Shown: positions 1 through 9,032, counted from the stretch's first letter. The stretch: 64,000 nt of DNA from an uncultured Blautia sp. (GCA_934364795.1 CAKRMK010000004.1:68850-132849); one strand, 5' to 3'. Notes: generated by a model not told the origin, from the sequence alone. Translations and numbers: made by a program.

Positions 1-1973
1 GAATTGGAACTTCCGTTTACCATAAGCATTTTTCCACGGCGGATCACATAATCCAGGGTTTCATTTGATCCCTTGTTCATGGTATCTGTTTTGGAAGTAC
101 TGCGGTCATTCAGCTGATAAACGCGGAATTCATAGGCATTTAGCCGATAAGTGGCAATACAGGTATTTCCGGCGCGAAGCTCGGAGCATCCATTTCCATC
201 ACCGGCAAGCTGACCGATTCTATAGGGATCCTCTGTATAATCTACGTACTCAATGGCTCCGTCATTTGTAGCTACAGCAAAGGTAATCTTTTCCCCATCA
301 CCTGTATATTCTGCATCTGCAATATCGTCAGAAGCTTTATAGCTTTTCAGCTCTTCTCCGGTTTTCATGGAAGCGCAGATCAGATGGGAGCCGTCACGGT
401 AATACACAACTCCTTTATCTGCGTCTGCATAACAGATATCGGATGTGATCTTTGTTTTTGTAGCATAAATTTTGTCTTCATCCATATCCAGGCAGCCATA
501 ATTATTGTTTTCATCTACAAAAAGTAACTGATGGCCCGACCAGGAAGTATCATTATATACAGTGCTTACATATTTTTTGTCATCTATCTCTTTTAGGATT
601 TCTCCGGTTTTGGTATCAATAACAAAAAGAGGATTCATTACATCATCATCCTCATAAAATTCACCGAATGCAGCATATTTTCCATCGTCGCTCATTCCAT
701 AATACATACCGTCATCACAGTCAAAGGTACGCTCTGACACCACTTCCCCTTCTGGTGTATAAAAGGTGATGGTTTTTGTTTCGGCATCAAAAGCACTGAT
801 CACAGACTCATCTTTACTTACACTTACAGTCATTGCATGTACGCCCTGCCAGAGAACCTCCATAGTCGTCAGGTCAATAACCTGGATTCCCTTCTTGCCT
901 GCAATGACACAGCGGTGATCTCCAAAGAATTCCACCTTTGAATTACAGCTCTGGTGGCCGGCATAGTCCGGATCAACAGGAAAATCTGCTACCGTTTTAT
1001 TTTCATTTATATCATAAAAATGAACTGTATAGTCGGTGGCACTTACCAGATCCACATAAGCAATATAGTCATCATATGGACTTACTTTCAGGGCATCCAT
1101 AGTCTGGGTTCCCACATTGTTCCGGGCAGCATAGCCCTTCTGATAGCTGTACGTCTGCAGCGCATTTGTAAGAGACGCCATAGCTGCTCCTTCAAAAGGA
1201 CGGTCATTTCCCATATCTTCAGGAAGTCCCTCCATAGCAAGCATGGCTGCAAGCTTGGGATTATCGGCAGCAAAAGCTGTGTCTGAATATTCTGACAAAA
1301 GGTAAGACTGTGCAGACTGCGTTTTTCGCACCTGGCTTTGCAGCTTCTGGTTCTCCAGGATTGTCTGTGCCAGAAAAGCACATACTACTGCAAAGGAAAC
1401 ACCACCTGCTGCAATTCCTCTTTGAAGCTTACGCTGTCTTTCACGCTGACGGAGCTGGTCAAACTCACAGTGCAGCATAGCCGCAAGAATACGCAGCTGC
1501 TCCACTTTCATTTTACGTTTCTGTTTCCCAGGTGTTTCACCTCTCACATCTGCAGCCAGGGGCTCTACTTCCACTTCCTGTCCATTTACTGTTCTGTGTG
1601 TAATGGCATAAGGAAAGCTGACCTGGGGCTCACCCTCTGCAAGTACCACTATAATATGATCACTGCCTCTTAGTTTCTGGAACAGCTCAATCTCACGCAT
1701 GCACCATTTGGACTCCTGAAGTCTGGGTGTACAGATTACAAGCAGATATTCAGACTGTCCAAGTGCTTCTTCAATATTATTGTAAAGACTGCTTGAGCTT
1801 GGAAGCTCGTCTACATCACGAAAGATCCGTCCCACTTTCTTTTTGCCGATTTTGGCGGCAAGTTTGGATGGAACGCGGTAATTCTCCAGCATGGTATGTA
1901 ATGTTTTGGCTACAAATTCATCATTGCCTCCATGTCTGTAGCTGATGAAGGCCGTATATTTCCAGTTTTCCAT
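1..1973 (-). CDS. TIR-domain protein with membrane helix and propeller-like C-terminal region (3' end outside window)
   Basis: Open for 657 codons from an ATG at 1973 and leaves the window. Residues 1-140 form a TIR domain: it begins FISYRHGG, has the RDVDELP segment near residue 52, and carries WC-x-x-E (SKWCMREIE), whose Glu94 aligns with the catalytic glutamate of NAD-cleaving TIR domains. A hydrophobic helix at about 185-203 follows. The segment after it (PKLAAMLAMEGLPEDM) resembles the linker that precedes WD40 propellers in bacterial TIR-WD40 proteins, and the rest is a run of beta-rich repeats about 40-50 residues long. It starts 8 bp after the upstream gene, whose 3' end holds its ribosome binding site. 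NADase activity is inferred from the motif. The ligand is unknown, and the propeller could be WD40-, PQQ- or YVTN-like. Confidence 0.85.
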   Translation of the reverse strand, partial: MENWKYTAFISYRHGGNDEFVAKTLHTMLENYRVPSKLAAKIGKKKVGRIFRDVDELPSSSSLYNNIEEALGQSEYLLVICTPRLQESKWCMREIELFQKLRGSDHIIVVLAEGEPQVSFPYAITHRTVNGQEVEVEPLAADVRGETPGKQKRKMKVEQLRILAAMLHCEFDQLRQRERQRKLQRGIAAGGVSFAVVCAFLAQTILENQKLQSQVRKTQSAQSYLLSEYSDTAFAADNPKLAAMLAMEGLPEDMGNDRPFEGAAMASLTNALQTYSYQKGYAARNNVGTQTMDALKVSPYDDYIAYVDLVSATDYTVHFYDINENKTVADFPVDPDYAGHQSCNSKVEFFGDHRCVIAGKKGIQVIDLTTMEVLWQGVHAMTVSVSKDESVISAFDAETKTITFYTPEGEVVSERTFDCDDGMYYGMSDDGKYAAFGEFYEDDDVMNPLFVIDTKTGEILKEIDDKKYVSTVYNDTSWSGHQLLFVDENNNYGCLDMDEDKIYATKTKITSDICYADADKGVVYYRDGSHLICASMKTGEELKSYKASDDIADAEYTGDGEKITFAVATNDGAIEYVDYTEDPYRIGQLAGDGNGCSELRAGNTCIATYRLNAYEFRVYQLNDRSTSKTDTMNKGSNETLDYVIRRGKMLMVNGSSN

Positions 1974-1981
1974 TTGTCTTG

Positions 1982-2866
1982 TCAATCACACCTCTCATAG
2001 CTTCTTAAAAACACAGATTGCTCAATAATATAAACATCTGACAGATCGTCCTCCCGGACTGCAATATAATCCCCCTTAACGCCTTTTAAATATTTGTATC
2101 TGTCCCACTGGGTAAAAACCTTGGTGGATTCTGTAAGCTGTCTGGCAAAAATATGATGCACATCCCTTGCCTGACAGGTTCTCATATGGGGAACCAGCTG
2201 ATAAGCCTCACCTGTGATGGTATTGTGAATCACAGGTTCGTATTCACTGACATACTCTGGCTTTCCATCTGTAAACTCATAGGAATGTCGGAATTTTTCT
2301 TCTCTGATAGGGTATACTTCTCCGTCAATCCCGATCATAATATACAGATCCTGGCTGCTGATACACTCCATGTCCCCCTCTAATGTCCGCACAAGAACAG
2401 GCGTTCCCTCTTTCAGGAAATCAGCGGTGCATACTACTCCAAGCTTTGTCTTTTTCTTGCGGTAGCATTTCATCTGGTTCATATCTGCCTTGTATTCTTC
2501 TGATCTTACGATCTGGTACTGGTCAAAGTACTGATTCAGCCTTTCCTGGAAATAAGCTTCATAATCGGCATTCTGTCTGCGTACAAGAAGCAGGCATTCT
2601 GAGAGAAAGCCTCCTGCTGATGTACCTTTGCCTCCCCCTGCTCCTACATTCTCTGCAAGGTAACTGGCAATTTCATCTGCACGTACCTCATTGGTACAGC
2701 TTCTCACCGCAAATTTACAGCCTGCCGGATCCTGGCCATACACAACACAAAGATCCCCTTTATTTTCTTCTTCCCAGTGATTGCAAAGCTTTCCCAGACC
2801 TTCCGGATCACAGGAATCAGCCTGGATCAGCATATATTTATTTTTTTCATCAGATAATTGCTTCAT
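1982..2866 (-). CDS. DHHA1-like/PGDYG-module protein lacking the DHH catalytic domain
   Basis: 294 residues from the ATG at 2866, preceded by AGAGGAAAATT; an in-frame GTG at 2884 has no clear ribosome binding site. Residues 1-95 resemble the DHHA1 substrate-binding part of DHH phosphoesterases: FAVRSCTNEVRADEIASYL, then GGGKGTSAGGF where the usual motif is GGGGH-x-x-AAG. The histidine is replaced. The C-terminal half holds two similar modules with a GD...D-x-Y...F-x-x-SYE pattern, like the PGDYG domain. The DHH domain with its metal-binding aspartates is missing, so phosphoesterase activity is not expected. It sits 22 bp after the kinase and 8 bp before the TIR gene, so a shared function is likely. 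The family call is from memory of motifs. Confidence 0.6.
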   Translation of the reverse strand: MKQLSDEKNKYMLIQADSCDPEGLGKLCNHWEEENKGDLCVVYGQDPAGCKFAVRSCTNEVRADEIASYLAENVGAGGGKGTSAGGFLSECLLLVRRQNADYEAYFQERLNQYFDQYQIVRSEEYKADMNQMKCYRKKKTKLGVVCTADFLKEGTPVLVRTLEGDMECISSQDLYIMIGIDGEVYPIREEKFRHSYEFTDGKPEYVSEYEPVIHNTITGEAYQLVPHMRTCQARDVHHIFARQLTESTKVFTQWDRYKYLKGVKGDYIAVREDDLSDVYIIEQSVFLRSYERCD

Positions 2867-2888
2867 AATTTTCCTCTCTGCCACAGTT

Positions 2889-5231
2889 TCAGGAAATCCA
2901 GTGCTTCACTACTTTGTACATTTTTGACAGTTCTACAGGCTTGGAAAGATGTTCGTTCATCCCTGCCTGTCTGGCAGCAAAAATATCTTCGGAAAAGGCA
3001 TTGGCAGTCATGGCAATAATTGGAATCACACTTCCGTCCGGATGTGCACTTTTACGGATTTCCCTGGTTGCCTCATACCCGTTCATAACCGGCATCTGCA
3101 CATCCATAAGGATCAGGTCGTAATAGCCCTGTGGGGAATTTACAAACTTGTCCAAAGCTTCTTTTCCATTTGTTGCTTTTTCGAAGGAAACCCCGGTTTC
3201 TTCCAGGAATGTGCAGGTGATCTCCATATTCAGTTCATTATCCTCTACTACAAGGATGCGCTTTTGCTGCCAGTTGGGAATTTCATCATTTGGTTCTTCT
3301 GTGTCCGCTGGAACGGCCAGAATCTCTGCTGCTTTCATCGGAAGCATAACATGAAAACAGGTTCCCTCGCCAAGCTCACTGTTAAATTCGATCACACCAT
3401 TCATCAGATGGATCAGATTCCGGGTAATGGTCATTCCAAGCCCGGTTCCCTGCAGACTCTCTGTTTCCTGCGCCCGCTCAAATGGCTCAAATATATGCTG
3501 CTGAAATTCCTGTGACATTCCAAAACCGTTATCCTGAATCTGGAAATGGATATTCCGGTATCTGGTATTGTCATTTCCATCTTCCCATGCCAGGAACTTT
3601 ATTTCTCCCCCATCTGGAGTAAATTTCACCGCATTTGACAGAAGATTCATAAGGATCTGCCGGATACGAAGTGCATCCCCAAGAAACATTCCGTCCGGAA
3701 GGTCAAAGGAGGTTACAAGCTGATGTCTGTGCTTCATTACAGAAGGACGGATAAGATCAGCAGTTTCCTCTGTAAGGGAAACAAGATTCACTGGCTGCTC
3801 ATCCAGAATCACTTTTCCACTTTCTATGCGGCTGACATCCAGAACATCATTGATCAGATCCAGCAAAATCTGTGAGGATTTCTTTATTTTGGCAATATTT
3901 TCCTTCAGGATTTCAGGAGAATCCAGATGCCGTTCCAAAATCTGGGTAAAACCGGCAATGGCATTCATAGGGGTGCGGATATCATGAGACATATTGGAAA
4001 GAAAATCTGTTTTTGCCCTGCTTGCCTGTCTGGAGGCCTCACATGCAGCACGAAGGGCCTCTTTTTCATCCATTTCTTTTTTATGGATTTCTGTGATATC
4101 GCGGATCGCCATAGTCACATAAGCAAGCTCATTTTTATTTCCGGAAAGGAGGATCACCACACGGAAATACCTGGGACCTTCTTCCCCCGGGATCACCTGG
4201 CAGTAATCATGCTCCCATGAAGTTTTTCCCTGCTGGTATAATTCCCGAAAAAAATTAAGGCTAAGGTCAATTTCTGCATTGAAGATGGCAGACTGCCTTC
4301 TCATACGGTTCCAGTTTTGCAAAATTTCCGAATAAGTTCCCTTGGGCTTCAGCCGGTTGCCATGAATCTCGTCCTTTATCACCCGGTACTGGTCAGTCTG
4401 GGCATCAATCTGCACAATGGTAAAATACACAGACCCCAGGGAATGGATGATCTGCTCATTTTCCAGCTCTTTTTGTTCTATGATCTGATACTGTAAAGTA
4501 ATATCTGTAAGAGTTACCTGAAGCAGATGATTCCCATCTGCGTTTCTGAGACACTGCTGTAAGGCATGCAGCCTGCGATATCTGCCCTTGCCATCTACAG
4601 TCCGGAATTCACATTCATTACGGTCATTTTCCCTGTTTAATGAACAGTGGGTAGTGAGAACTAATATACGGTCATCGGGATGGATCTGGGGAAGGATGTC
4701 ATTCAAAGTCTTATGCAGGCACTGATCTTCTCTTTCAAAGCCAAGGAGCTGCCAGGCTGCAGGATTGGCAAGCGTAATCTTCTGCTCACCCTCTTCAAAT
4801 GTAAAACGCAAAACACCACAGTTAATGGAATTTAAAACCCGCTCCAGAACTTCCTTTTGCCTTGCCTCTCTTCTTCGTGCTTCAATTTCTTCACCAACCT
4901 CCACAAACATGCACTGAAGCAGTTCATGGCCATTTTCCAGCTGAACCAGCTTCACGTCCCCCTCAATGGCACTGTTGTGGGTTTTCAGTAAAAAATGAGA
5001 CTGATCACCTAGATGGATCAGCTTCTTTAAGATTTCCCGGGCATACTTTACATTATCTTCATCCAGGTAAGCATCTGCAGACATGAGATTTCCCTTTTCA
5101 AGATGGACCTTCATAATCTGTTCTGCTCTTGGATTCACTCTGTAAATCTGGCAGGTATTTCCAAACGGGAGTTCCAGCTGCAAAATTCCACAGGGAATAC
5201 TCTCGAATAATTCTTCATAATCTCTTTGCAT
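2889..5231 (-). CDS. Hybrid sensor histidine kinase/response regulator with three PAS-like domains
   Basis: 780 residues with no signal peptide or membrane helix, so a cytoplasmic sensor. PAS-like domains lie at about 1-110, 125-255 and 265-390. The HisKA domain carries the phospho-acceptor His416 in [14 protein letters not shown], followed by a HATPase_c domain (DNGFGMS, GTGLGM) and a C-terminal receiver domain with phospho-acceptor Asp710 in LILMDVQMPVMNGYEA. The output of such proteins is usually a phosphorelay or protein contact, since no DNA-binding domain is present. It is the first gene of a tight operon with the DHHA1-like and TIR genes, which makes it the probable sensor of that unit. 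Start is ATG at 5231 after AAAAGGGATAGAGACAA. Confidence 0.93.
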   Translation of the reverse strand: MQRDYEELFESIPCGILQLELPFGNTCQIYRVNPRAEQIMKVHLEKGNLMSADAYLDEDNVKYAREILKKLIHLGDQSHFLLKTHNSAIEGDVKLVQLENGHELLQCMFVEVGEEIEARRREARQKEVLERVLNSINCGVLRFTFEEGEQKITLANPAAWQLLGFEREDQCLHKTLNDILPQIHPDDRILVLTTHCSLNRENDRNECEFRTVDGKGRYRRLHALQQCLRNADGNHLLQVTLTDITLQYQIIEQKELENEQIIHSLGSVYFTIVQIDAQTDQYRVIKDEIHGNRLKPKGTYSEILQNWNRMRRQSAIFNAEIDLSLNFFRELYQQGKTSWEHDYCQVIPGEEGPRYFRVVILLSGNKNELAYVTMAIRDITEIHKKEMDEKEALRAACEASRQASRAKTDFLSNMSHDIRTPMNAIAGFTQILERHLDSPEILKENIAKIKKSSQILLDLINDVLDVSRIESGKVILDEQPVNLVSLTEETADLIRPSVMKHRHQLVTSFDLPDGMFLGDALRIRQILMNLLSNAVKFTPDGGEIKFLAWEDGNDNTRYRNIHFQIQDNGFGMSQEFQQHIFEPFERAQETESLQGTGLGMTITRNLIHLMNGVIEFNSELGEGTCFHVMLPMKAAEILAVPADTEEPNDEIPNWQQKRILVVEDNELNMEITCTFLEETGVSFEKATNGKEALDKFVNSPQGYYDLILMDVQMPVMNGYEATREIRKSAHPDGSVIPIIAMTANAFSEDIFAARQAGMNEHLSKPVELSKMYKVVKHWIS

Positions 5232-5494
5232 TTGTCTCTATCCCTTTTCACAAAATAAGCCGTCAACCTTAAAAGGGCTGGGATATACGGGAAAATCCTC
5301 TTTTGAAATTCCCGCCATATACCAGCAGTTTTATTGTTTCCAGTATAGCACGTCACAGCAAAATCTGTCCAGATTCTTCTGTCTTTTTTCGATTTTTTTC
5401 AATTTTTTTAATTGCGTAAATTTTTTTAATATTTCTGTCCCATTAATGTAACATATAGGTTCAATTAATATGGTAAAATATTGAAATATTTAGT

Positions 5495-5514
5495 GCCTGG
5501 AACATGCTCCAGGC
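5495..5514 (+). promoter_or_regulatory. Hairpin directly before the symporter ribosome binding site
   Basis: GCCTGGA and TCCAGGC arms pair perfectly around a six-base loop (ACATGC), and the AAGGAGGG ribosome binding site begins four bases later. It may protect the 5' end of the mRNA or tune initiation. It has no T-tract, so it is not a terminator. Role inferred only. Confidence 0.4.
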
Positions 5515-5530
5515 CTCAAGGAGGGAACAA

Positions 5531-6754
5531 ATGAAAAATTTCTATGCGTGGTATAAAAAACATATCACAACCGCAATTTTCACAGGACTGATTCTGGGTA
5601 TTCTCACCGGACTCTTTCTGGCAAACCGGTTTGAACCGGTTCTTACAGTGACCAGTCTCATCGGAAGCATTTATATGAATGCTCTGAACATGATGATTTT
5701 TCCGTTGGTATTCTGTTCCATTGTTATGGGTATCACAAGCATTGGGAATGCACGTACCACAGGCAAGATCACTGCCGGTGCCATGATTTTTTTCCTGTGC
5801 ACCACAGCACTTGCCAGTCTGGCGGGACTTGTTATTCCAAGACTTATTAACCTTGGAAAAAATGTAAAGTTTGAAATGGCAACTTCTGATATTCAGGCAA
5901 CAGAAATGACCAGCATCCTGGATACCATCAAGAACCTGATCCCGTCTAACCCGGTTGCAGCCTTTGCAAACGGCAATATGCTTCAGGTACTTGTATTTGC
6001 TGTTATTGTAGGATTTACCCTTATTGCCATTGGAGAAAAAGGTGCGGCACTTCTCAAGGTGATTGATTCCTGCAATGAATTATGTCTTAAAGTTATCAGC
6101 ATAGTAATGTATTTCACACCAATCGGTGTATTTTGTACCATCGTTCCTGTAGTGGAGGCAAATGGTACTGAAACCATTATTTCCCTGGCAACCCAGCTTA
6201 TTATCCTGTACGTGGCATTTTTTGGATTCGCCCTTATTGTATATGGCGGAGCTGTGAAATTCATCGGCAAAGAAAGCCCTGTAAAATTTTTCAAAGCAAT
6301 GCTTCCGGCTGCCTTAAATGCCTTTGGAACCTGCTCCAGTTCTGCTACTATTCCTATCAGCAAGCAGTGTATGGAGGATGAAATGGGCGTATCAAACAAG
6401 ATCACCAGTATTGCCATTCCTCTTGGTGCTACTGTAAACATGGATGCAGTTTCCATTCTGATGTCCTTTATGATCATGTTCTTTGCAAATGCCTGTGGAA
6501 TCAATGTAAGCATTTCCATGATGATCATTATCCTTCTGGCAAACGTACTCCTCTCTGTAGGAACCCCGGGAATTCCAGGTGGTGCCATTGCTTCCTTTGC
6601 GGCACTTGCTACCATGGCAGGACTTCCGGCCGGTGTTATGGGCGTGTACATAAGTATCAATACACTTTGTGATATGGGTGCTACCTGTGTCAACGTTATT
6701 GGTGATATGGCTGGCTGTGTAGTTCTGAAAGAAAAAATCAAGCTGGATGAATAA
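5531..6754 (+). CDS. Dicarboxylate/amino acid:cation symporter (DAACS family)
   Basis: 407 residues from the ATG at 5531, which follows AAGGAGGGAACAA; an in-frame upstream start has no such site. It is a multi-spanning membrane protein of the GltP/DctA/SstT superfamily, with the serine-rich reentrant loop motif (SSSATIP) and the downstream NMDAVS segment that binds sodium and substrate. Likely substrates are glutamate, aspartate, serine or C4-dicarboxylates; the sequence does not decide. It is one of the few plus-strand genes and stands alone between divergent regulatory DNA and a shared terminator with fucO. Confidence 0.9.
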   Translation: MKNFYAWYKKHITTAIFTGLILGILTGLFLANRFEPVLTVTSLIGSIYMNALNMMIFPLVFCSIVMGITSIGNARTTGKITAGAMIFFLCTTALASLAGLVIPRLINLGKNVKFEMATSDIQATEMTSILDTIKNLIPSNPVAAFANGNMLQVLVFAVIVGFTLIAIGEKGAALLKVIDSCNELCLKVISIVMYFTPIGVFCTIVPVVEANGTETIISLATQLIILYVAFFGFALIVYGGAVKFIGKESPVKFFKAMLPAALNAFGTCSSSATIPISKQCMEDEMGVSNKITSIAIPLGATVNMDAVSILMSFMIMFFANACGINVSISMMIIILLANVLLSVGTPGIPGGAIASFAALATMAGLPAGVMGVYISINTLCDMGATCVNVIGDMAGCVVLKEKIKLDE

Positions 6755-6762
6755 CCAATAAT

Positions 6763-6817
6763 AAAAAGAACTGCTGCTTTTCTGAGTTTTAAATCAGAAT
6801 TGCTGCAGTCCTTTTTT
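6763..6817. terminator. Bidirectional terminator between symporter and fucO
   Basis: An inverted repeat whose outer arms AAAAAGAACTGC and GCAGTCCTTTTT pair at 11 of 12 positions, with A and T tracts on both sides. It lies between two convergent genes and can serve both. Confidence 0.8.
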
Positions 6818-6847
6818 ATATACACTAAATGTATCTTATGTTTTGTC

Positions 6848-7993
6848 TTACATAATCTTTCTGAACAGTGCTTTCAGATCTTCTACGCTTGCATCTTTTG
6901 GATTTCCCGGTGCACATGCATCTGCATGAGCAGATTCTGCCAGGAATGTAAGATCCTCTTCTTTGATTGCTTCCAGCTTTGTGGGAATTCCCACATCAAC
7001 AGACAGTTTTCTTACTGCATCAATAGCAGCTTTTCTGTACTCCTCCTGTGTCATGGAATCTACATCTTTTACACCCATTGCTCTTGCAATTTCGCGATAT
7101 TTCTCACCGGTACATTCTTGATTGTATTCCATAACAATCGGAAGCATCATTGCACATGCAACACCATGAGGAGTATCATATACAGCACCTAATGTATGGG
7201 CCATAGAATGTGCAATACCAAGACCTACATTAGAGAAGCCCATTCCTGCAATATACTGTCCAAGAGCCATTCCTTCGCGTCCTTCTTTGGTATTTGCAAC
7301 AGCACCTCTTAAAGATTTGGAAATCAGCTCAATTGCCTTGAGATGGAACATATCTGTCATTTCCCAGGCAGCTTTTGTTGTGTATCCCTCGATTGCGTGT
7401 GTCAGGGCGTCCATACCTGTAGAAGCAGTCAGTCCCTTTGGCATGGAGGACATCATTTCAGGATCTACAACTGCAATGATAGGCATATCATGAGGATCTA
7501 CACATACAAATTTTCTTTTCTTCTCAACGTCTGTAATAACATAGTTGATGGTAACCTCTGCTGCAGTTCCTGCTGTAGTCGGAACTGCCATGATCGGAAC
7601 GCATGGATTTTTGGTAGGTGCTGTTCCCTCAAGGCTTCTTACATCTTCAAACTCAGGGTTTGCAATAATGATACCGATTGCTTTTGCAGTGTCCATGGAA
7701 GAACCTCCGCCAATTGCAATAATATAATCAGCTCCTGATTTTTTAAATGCGGCTACACCATTTTGTACATTCTGAATGGTAGGATTCGCTTTAATATCAG
7801 AATAAATCTCATATTCAAGTCCATTTTTTTCAAGAATATCAGTTACTTTACTTGTAACGTTAAATTTGATCAGATCCGGGTCTGAGCAGACAAATGCTTT
7901 TTTGTATGCACGTGCCTTTGCTTCATTTGCAATCTCTGCGATTGCTCCTGCTCCATGATAAGAAGTACCGTTTAAATTAATTCTGTTTGCCAT
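6848..7993 (-). CDS. fucO: Lactaldehyde reductase / 1,2-propanediol oxidoreductase (iron-containing alcohol dehydrogenase)
   Basis: 381 residues, start ATG at 7993 after AGGAAG with ten bases of spacing; a TTG three codons earlier lies too close to that site. It closely resembles Escherichia coli FucO along its length (MANRI-x-LN start, GADYIIAIGGGS nucleotide-binding motif, TTAGTAAEVTINYVITD). The metal ligands of group III alcohol dehydrogenases are present in DALTHAIEG (Asp, His) and in HSMAHTLG...TPHG (two His). It reduces L-lactaldehyde from fucose or rhamnose breakdown to 1,2-propanediol, using NADH and regenerating NAD. It has its own promoter region with a likely operator, and a TetR-type gene lies just upstream. 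Confidence 0.92.
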   Translation of the reverse strand: MANRINLNGTSYHGAGAIAEIANEAKARAYKKAFVCSDPDLIKFNVTSKVTDILEKNGLEYEIYSDIKANPTIQNVQNGVAAFKKSGADYIIAIGGGSSMDTAKAIGIIIANPEFEDVRSLEGTAPTKNPCVPIMAVPTTAGTAAEVTINYVITDVEKKRKFVCVDPHDMPIIAVVDPEMMSSMPKGLTASTGMDALTHAIEGYTTKAAWEMTDMFHLKAIELISKSLRGAVANTKEGREGMALGQYIAGMGFSNVGLGIAHSMAHTLGAVYDTPHGVACAMMLPIVMEYNQECTGEKYREIARAMGVKDVDSMTQEEYRKAAIDAVRKLSVDVGIPTKLEAIKEEDLTFLAESAHADACAPGNPKDASVEDLKALFRKIM

Positions 7994-8089
7994 AATAAAC
8001 AATCTTCCTTTCTGCGTCAGAATCTGTTTTTTGTCATATGTTCTGGCGTCTTAACTTTGTTATTATATTAACAACTATAATGTAAAAAG

Positions 8090-8121
8090 AAAAGTTACAG
8101 ATAAAGTAAAATGTCACTTTT
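8090..8121. promoter_or_regulatory. Inverted repeat, candidate operator of the TetR-type regulator
   Basis: AAAAGTTACA, a 12-base spacer, then TGTCACTTTT; the arms pair at nine of ten positions. It lies in the 184-base gap between the TetR-family gene and fucO, in the place expected for fucO control. Binding by the neighbouring regulator is inferred. Confidence 0.5.
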
Positions 8122-8177
8122 TCTATAACTTTGTCTATTAACCACAAATTTCATAATATAATTTTAGATACTTTGTC

Positions 8178-8762
8178 CTAATTTAAAATTCCCAACTCTG
8201 TGAAAAGTTCCTCAAGCACCTGTGGCATTCCTTTTACCAGAATCTGTGCCAGCTGCTGCGGTGTACAGCTTATCTCACCTAAAACCCACCTTACAGTCAT
8301 ATAAATAGAACTGTTGCAGTACATTTCCAGAAGAAAATGAGTATCTGCCTCCAGATGTCTGCCTGTCTTTTCATAAATCAGATTTTCGTAAAAAGCCAGA
8401 ATCAGGTCAAAATCATGCTGTCTTAGAGAATTCTGGCTGTCATAACGAAATGCCGCCGCAAAAAAAGACTGCTCTTCCTGAATATAGGTGAATTTTTTCA
8501 CAAGCGCATCGTAAACAGTCTTTCCCTGCCCCATGTGCACAAAAGAACGGGTCAGAATCTTATCAAAGTACCAGTTAACCAGATCATATTTATCCAGGAA
8601 ATTCCGGTAAAAGGTTTGCCTGGTCAGCCCACAGTTTTCTACGATCTGTTTCACTGTAATATTTTCTACAGAAGTGGTTTCCATACATTCTTTCATGGAA
8701 TAAGCCAGCTTATATTTAGTTTTTTCACCTTTGGCCTGCTTTGAATAATTCATTTCGTCCAT
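8178..8762 (-). CDS. TetR/AcrR-family transcriptional regulator
   Basis: 194 residues. The N-terminal helix-turn-helix (about 28-55) is clear: VENITVKQIVENCGLTRQTF followed by YRNFLDKYDLVNWYF. The C-terminal half has the helical TetR_C pattern of DhaS-like regulators, which bind small ligands. It starts at ATG 8762 after GCAGGTGAAGC. It lies directly upstream of fucO in the same direction but with a 184-base gap holding a palindrome, so it probably controls fucO and perhaps itself. The ligand is unknown; an aldehyde or diol intermediate would fit. Confidence 0.88.
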   Translation of the reverse strand: MDEMNYSKQAKGEKTKYKLAYSMKECMETTSVENITVKQIVENCGLTRQTFYRNFLDKYDLVNWYFDKILTRSFVHMGQGKTVYDALVKKFTYIQEEQSFFAAAFRYDSQNSLRQHDFDLILAFYENLIYEKTGRHLEADTHFLLEMYCNSSIYMTVRWVLGEISCTPQQLAQILVKGMPQVLEELFTELGILN

Positions 8763-8804
8763 AAAGCTTCACCTGCTAAAATTTCAACAATCTTTTTGCC
8801 TGTT

Positions 8805-8999
8805 TTACAGATATTTAAGCAGAAGCGGAATCAATGTATTCATATCGATTGTTTTTGCAATATGTGCATTCATTCCTACTGCAAGTGCCTTTTCTTTATC
8901 TTCTGCAAAAGCATTGGCCATGTATTTCTTCAAATTCTCCGGTTCAAAAATATGCCCCTCTGCAAGTAAGGCTCCTACAAATAGGGCTTTTATATGCAA
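8805..8999 (-). pseudogene. Remnant of a response-regulator receiver domain
   Basis: The last 37 residues of this 64-residue frame match the end of a hybrid-kinase receiver domain (ANAFAEDKEKALAVGMNAHI followed by AKTIDM and a PLLLKYL end). The conserved Lys-Pro of such domains reads Lys-Thr. The phosphorylated aspartate and everything before it are gone, and the first 27 residues resemble nothing I know. It sits between galK and the TetR gene with no clear promoter, so it is most likely what remains of a deleted hybrid kinase. Confidence 0.7.
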
Positions 9000-9032
9000 C
9001 AGGAGGTTCCAGCTGAATTTTCCATTGTATAT

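Noticed and set aside
5983..6825. A 280-residue open frame on the minus strand inside the symporter gene
   Set aside because: It is antisense to a clear DAACS symporter, has no ribosome binding site and looks like a mirrored hydrophobic gene.
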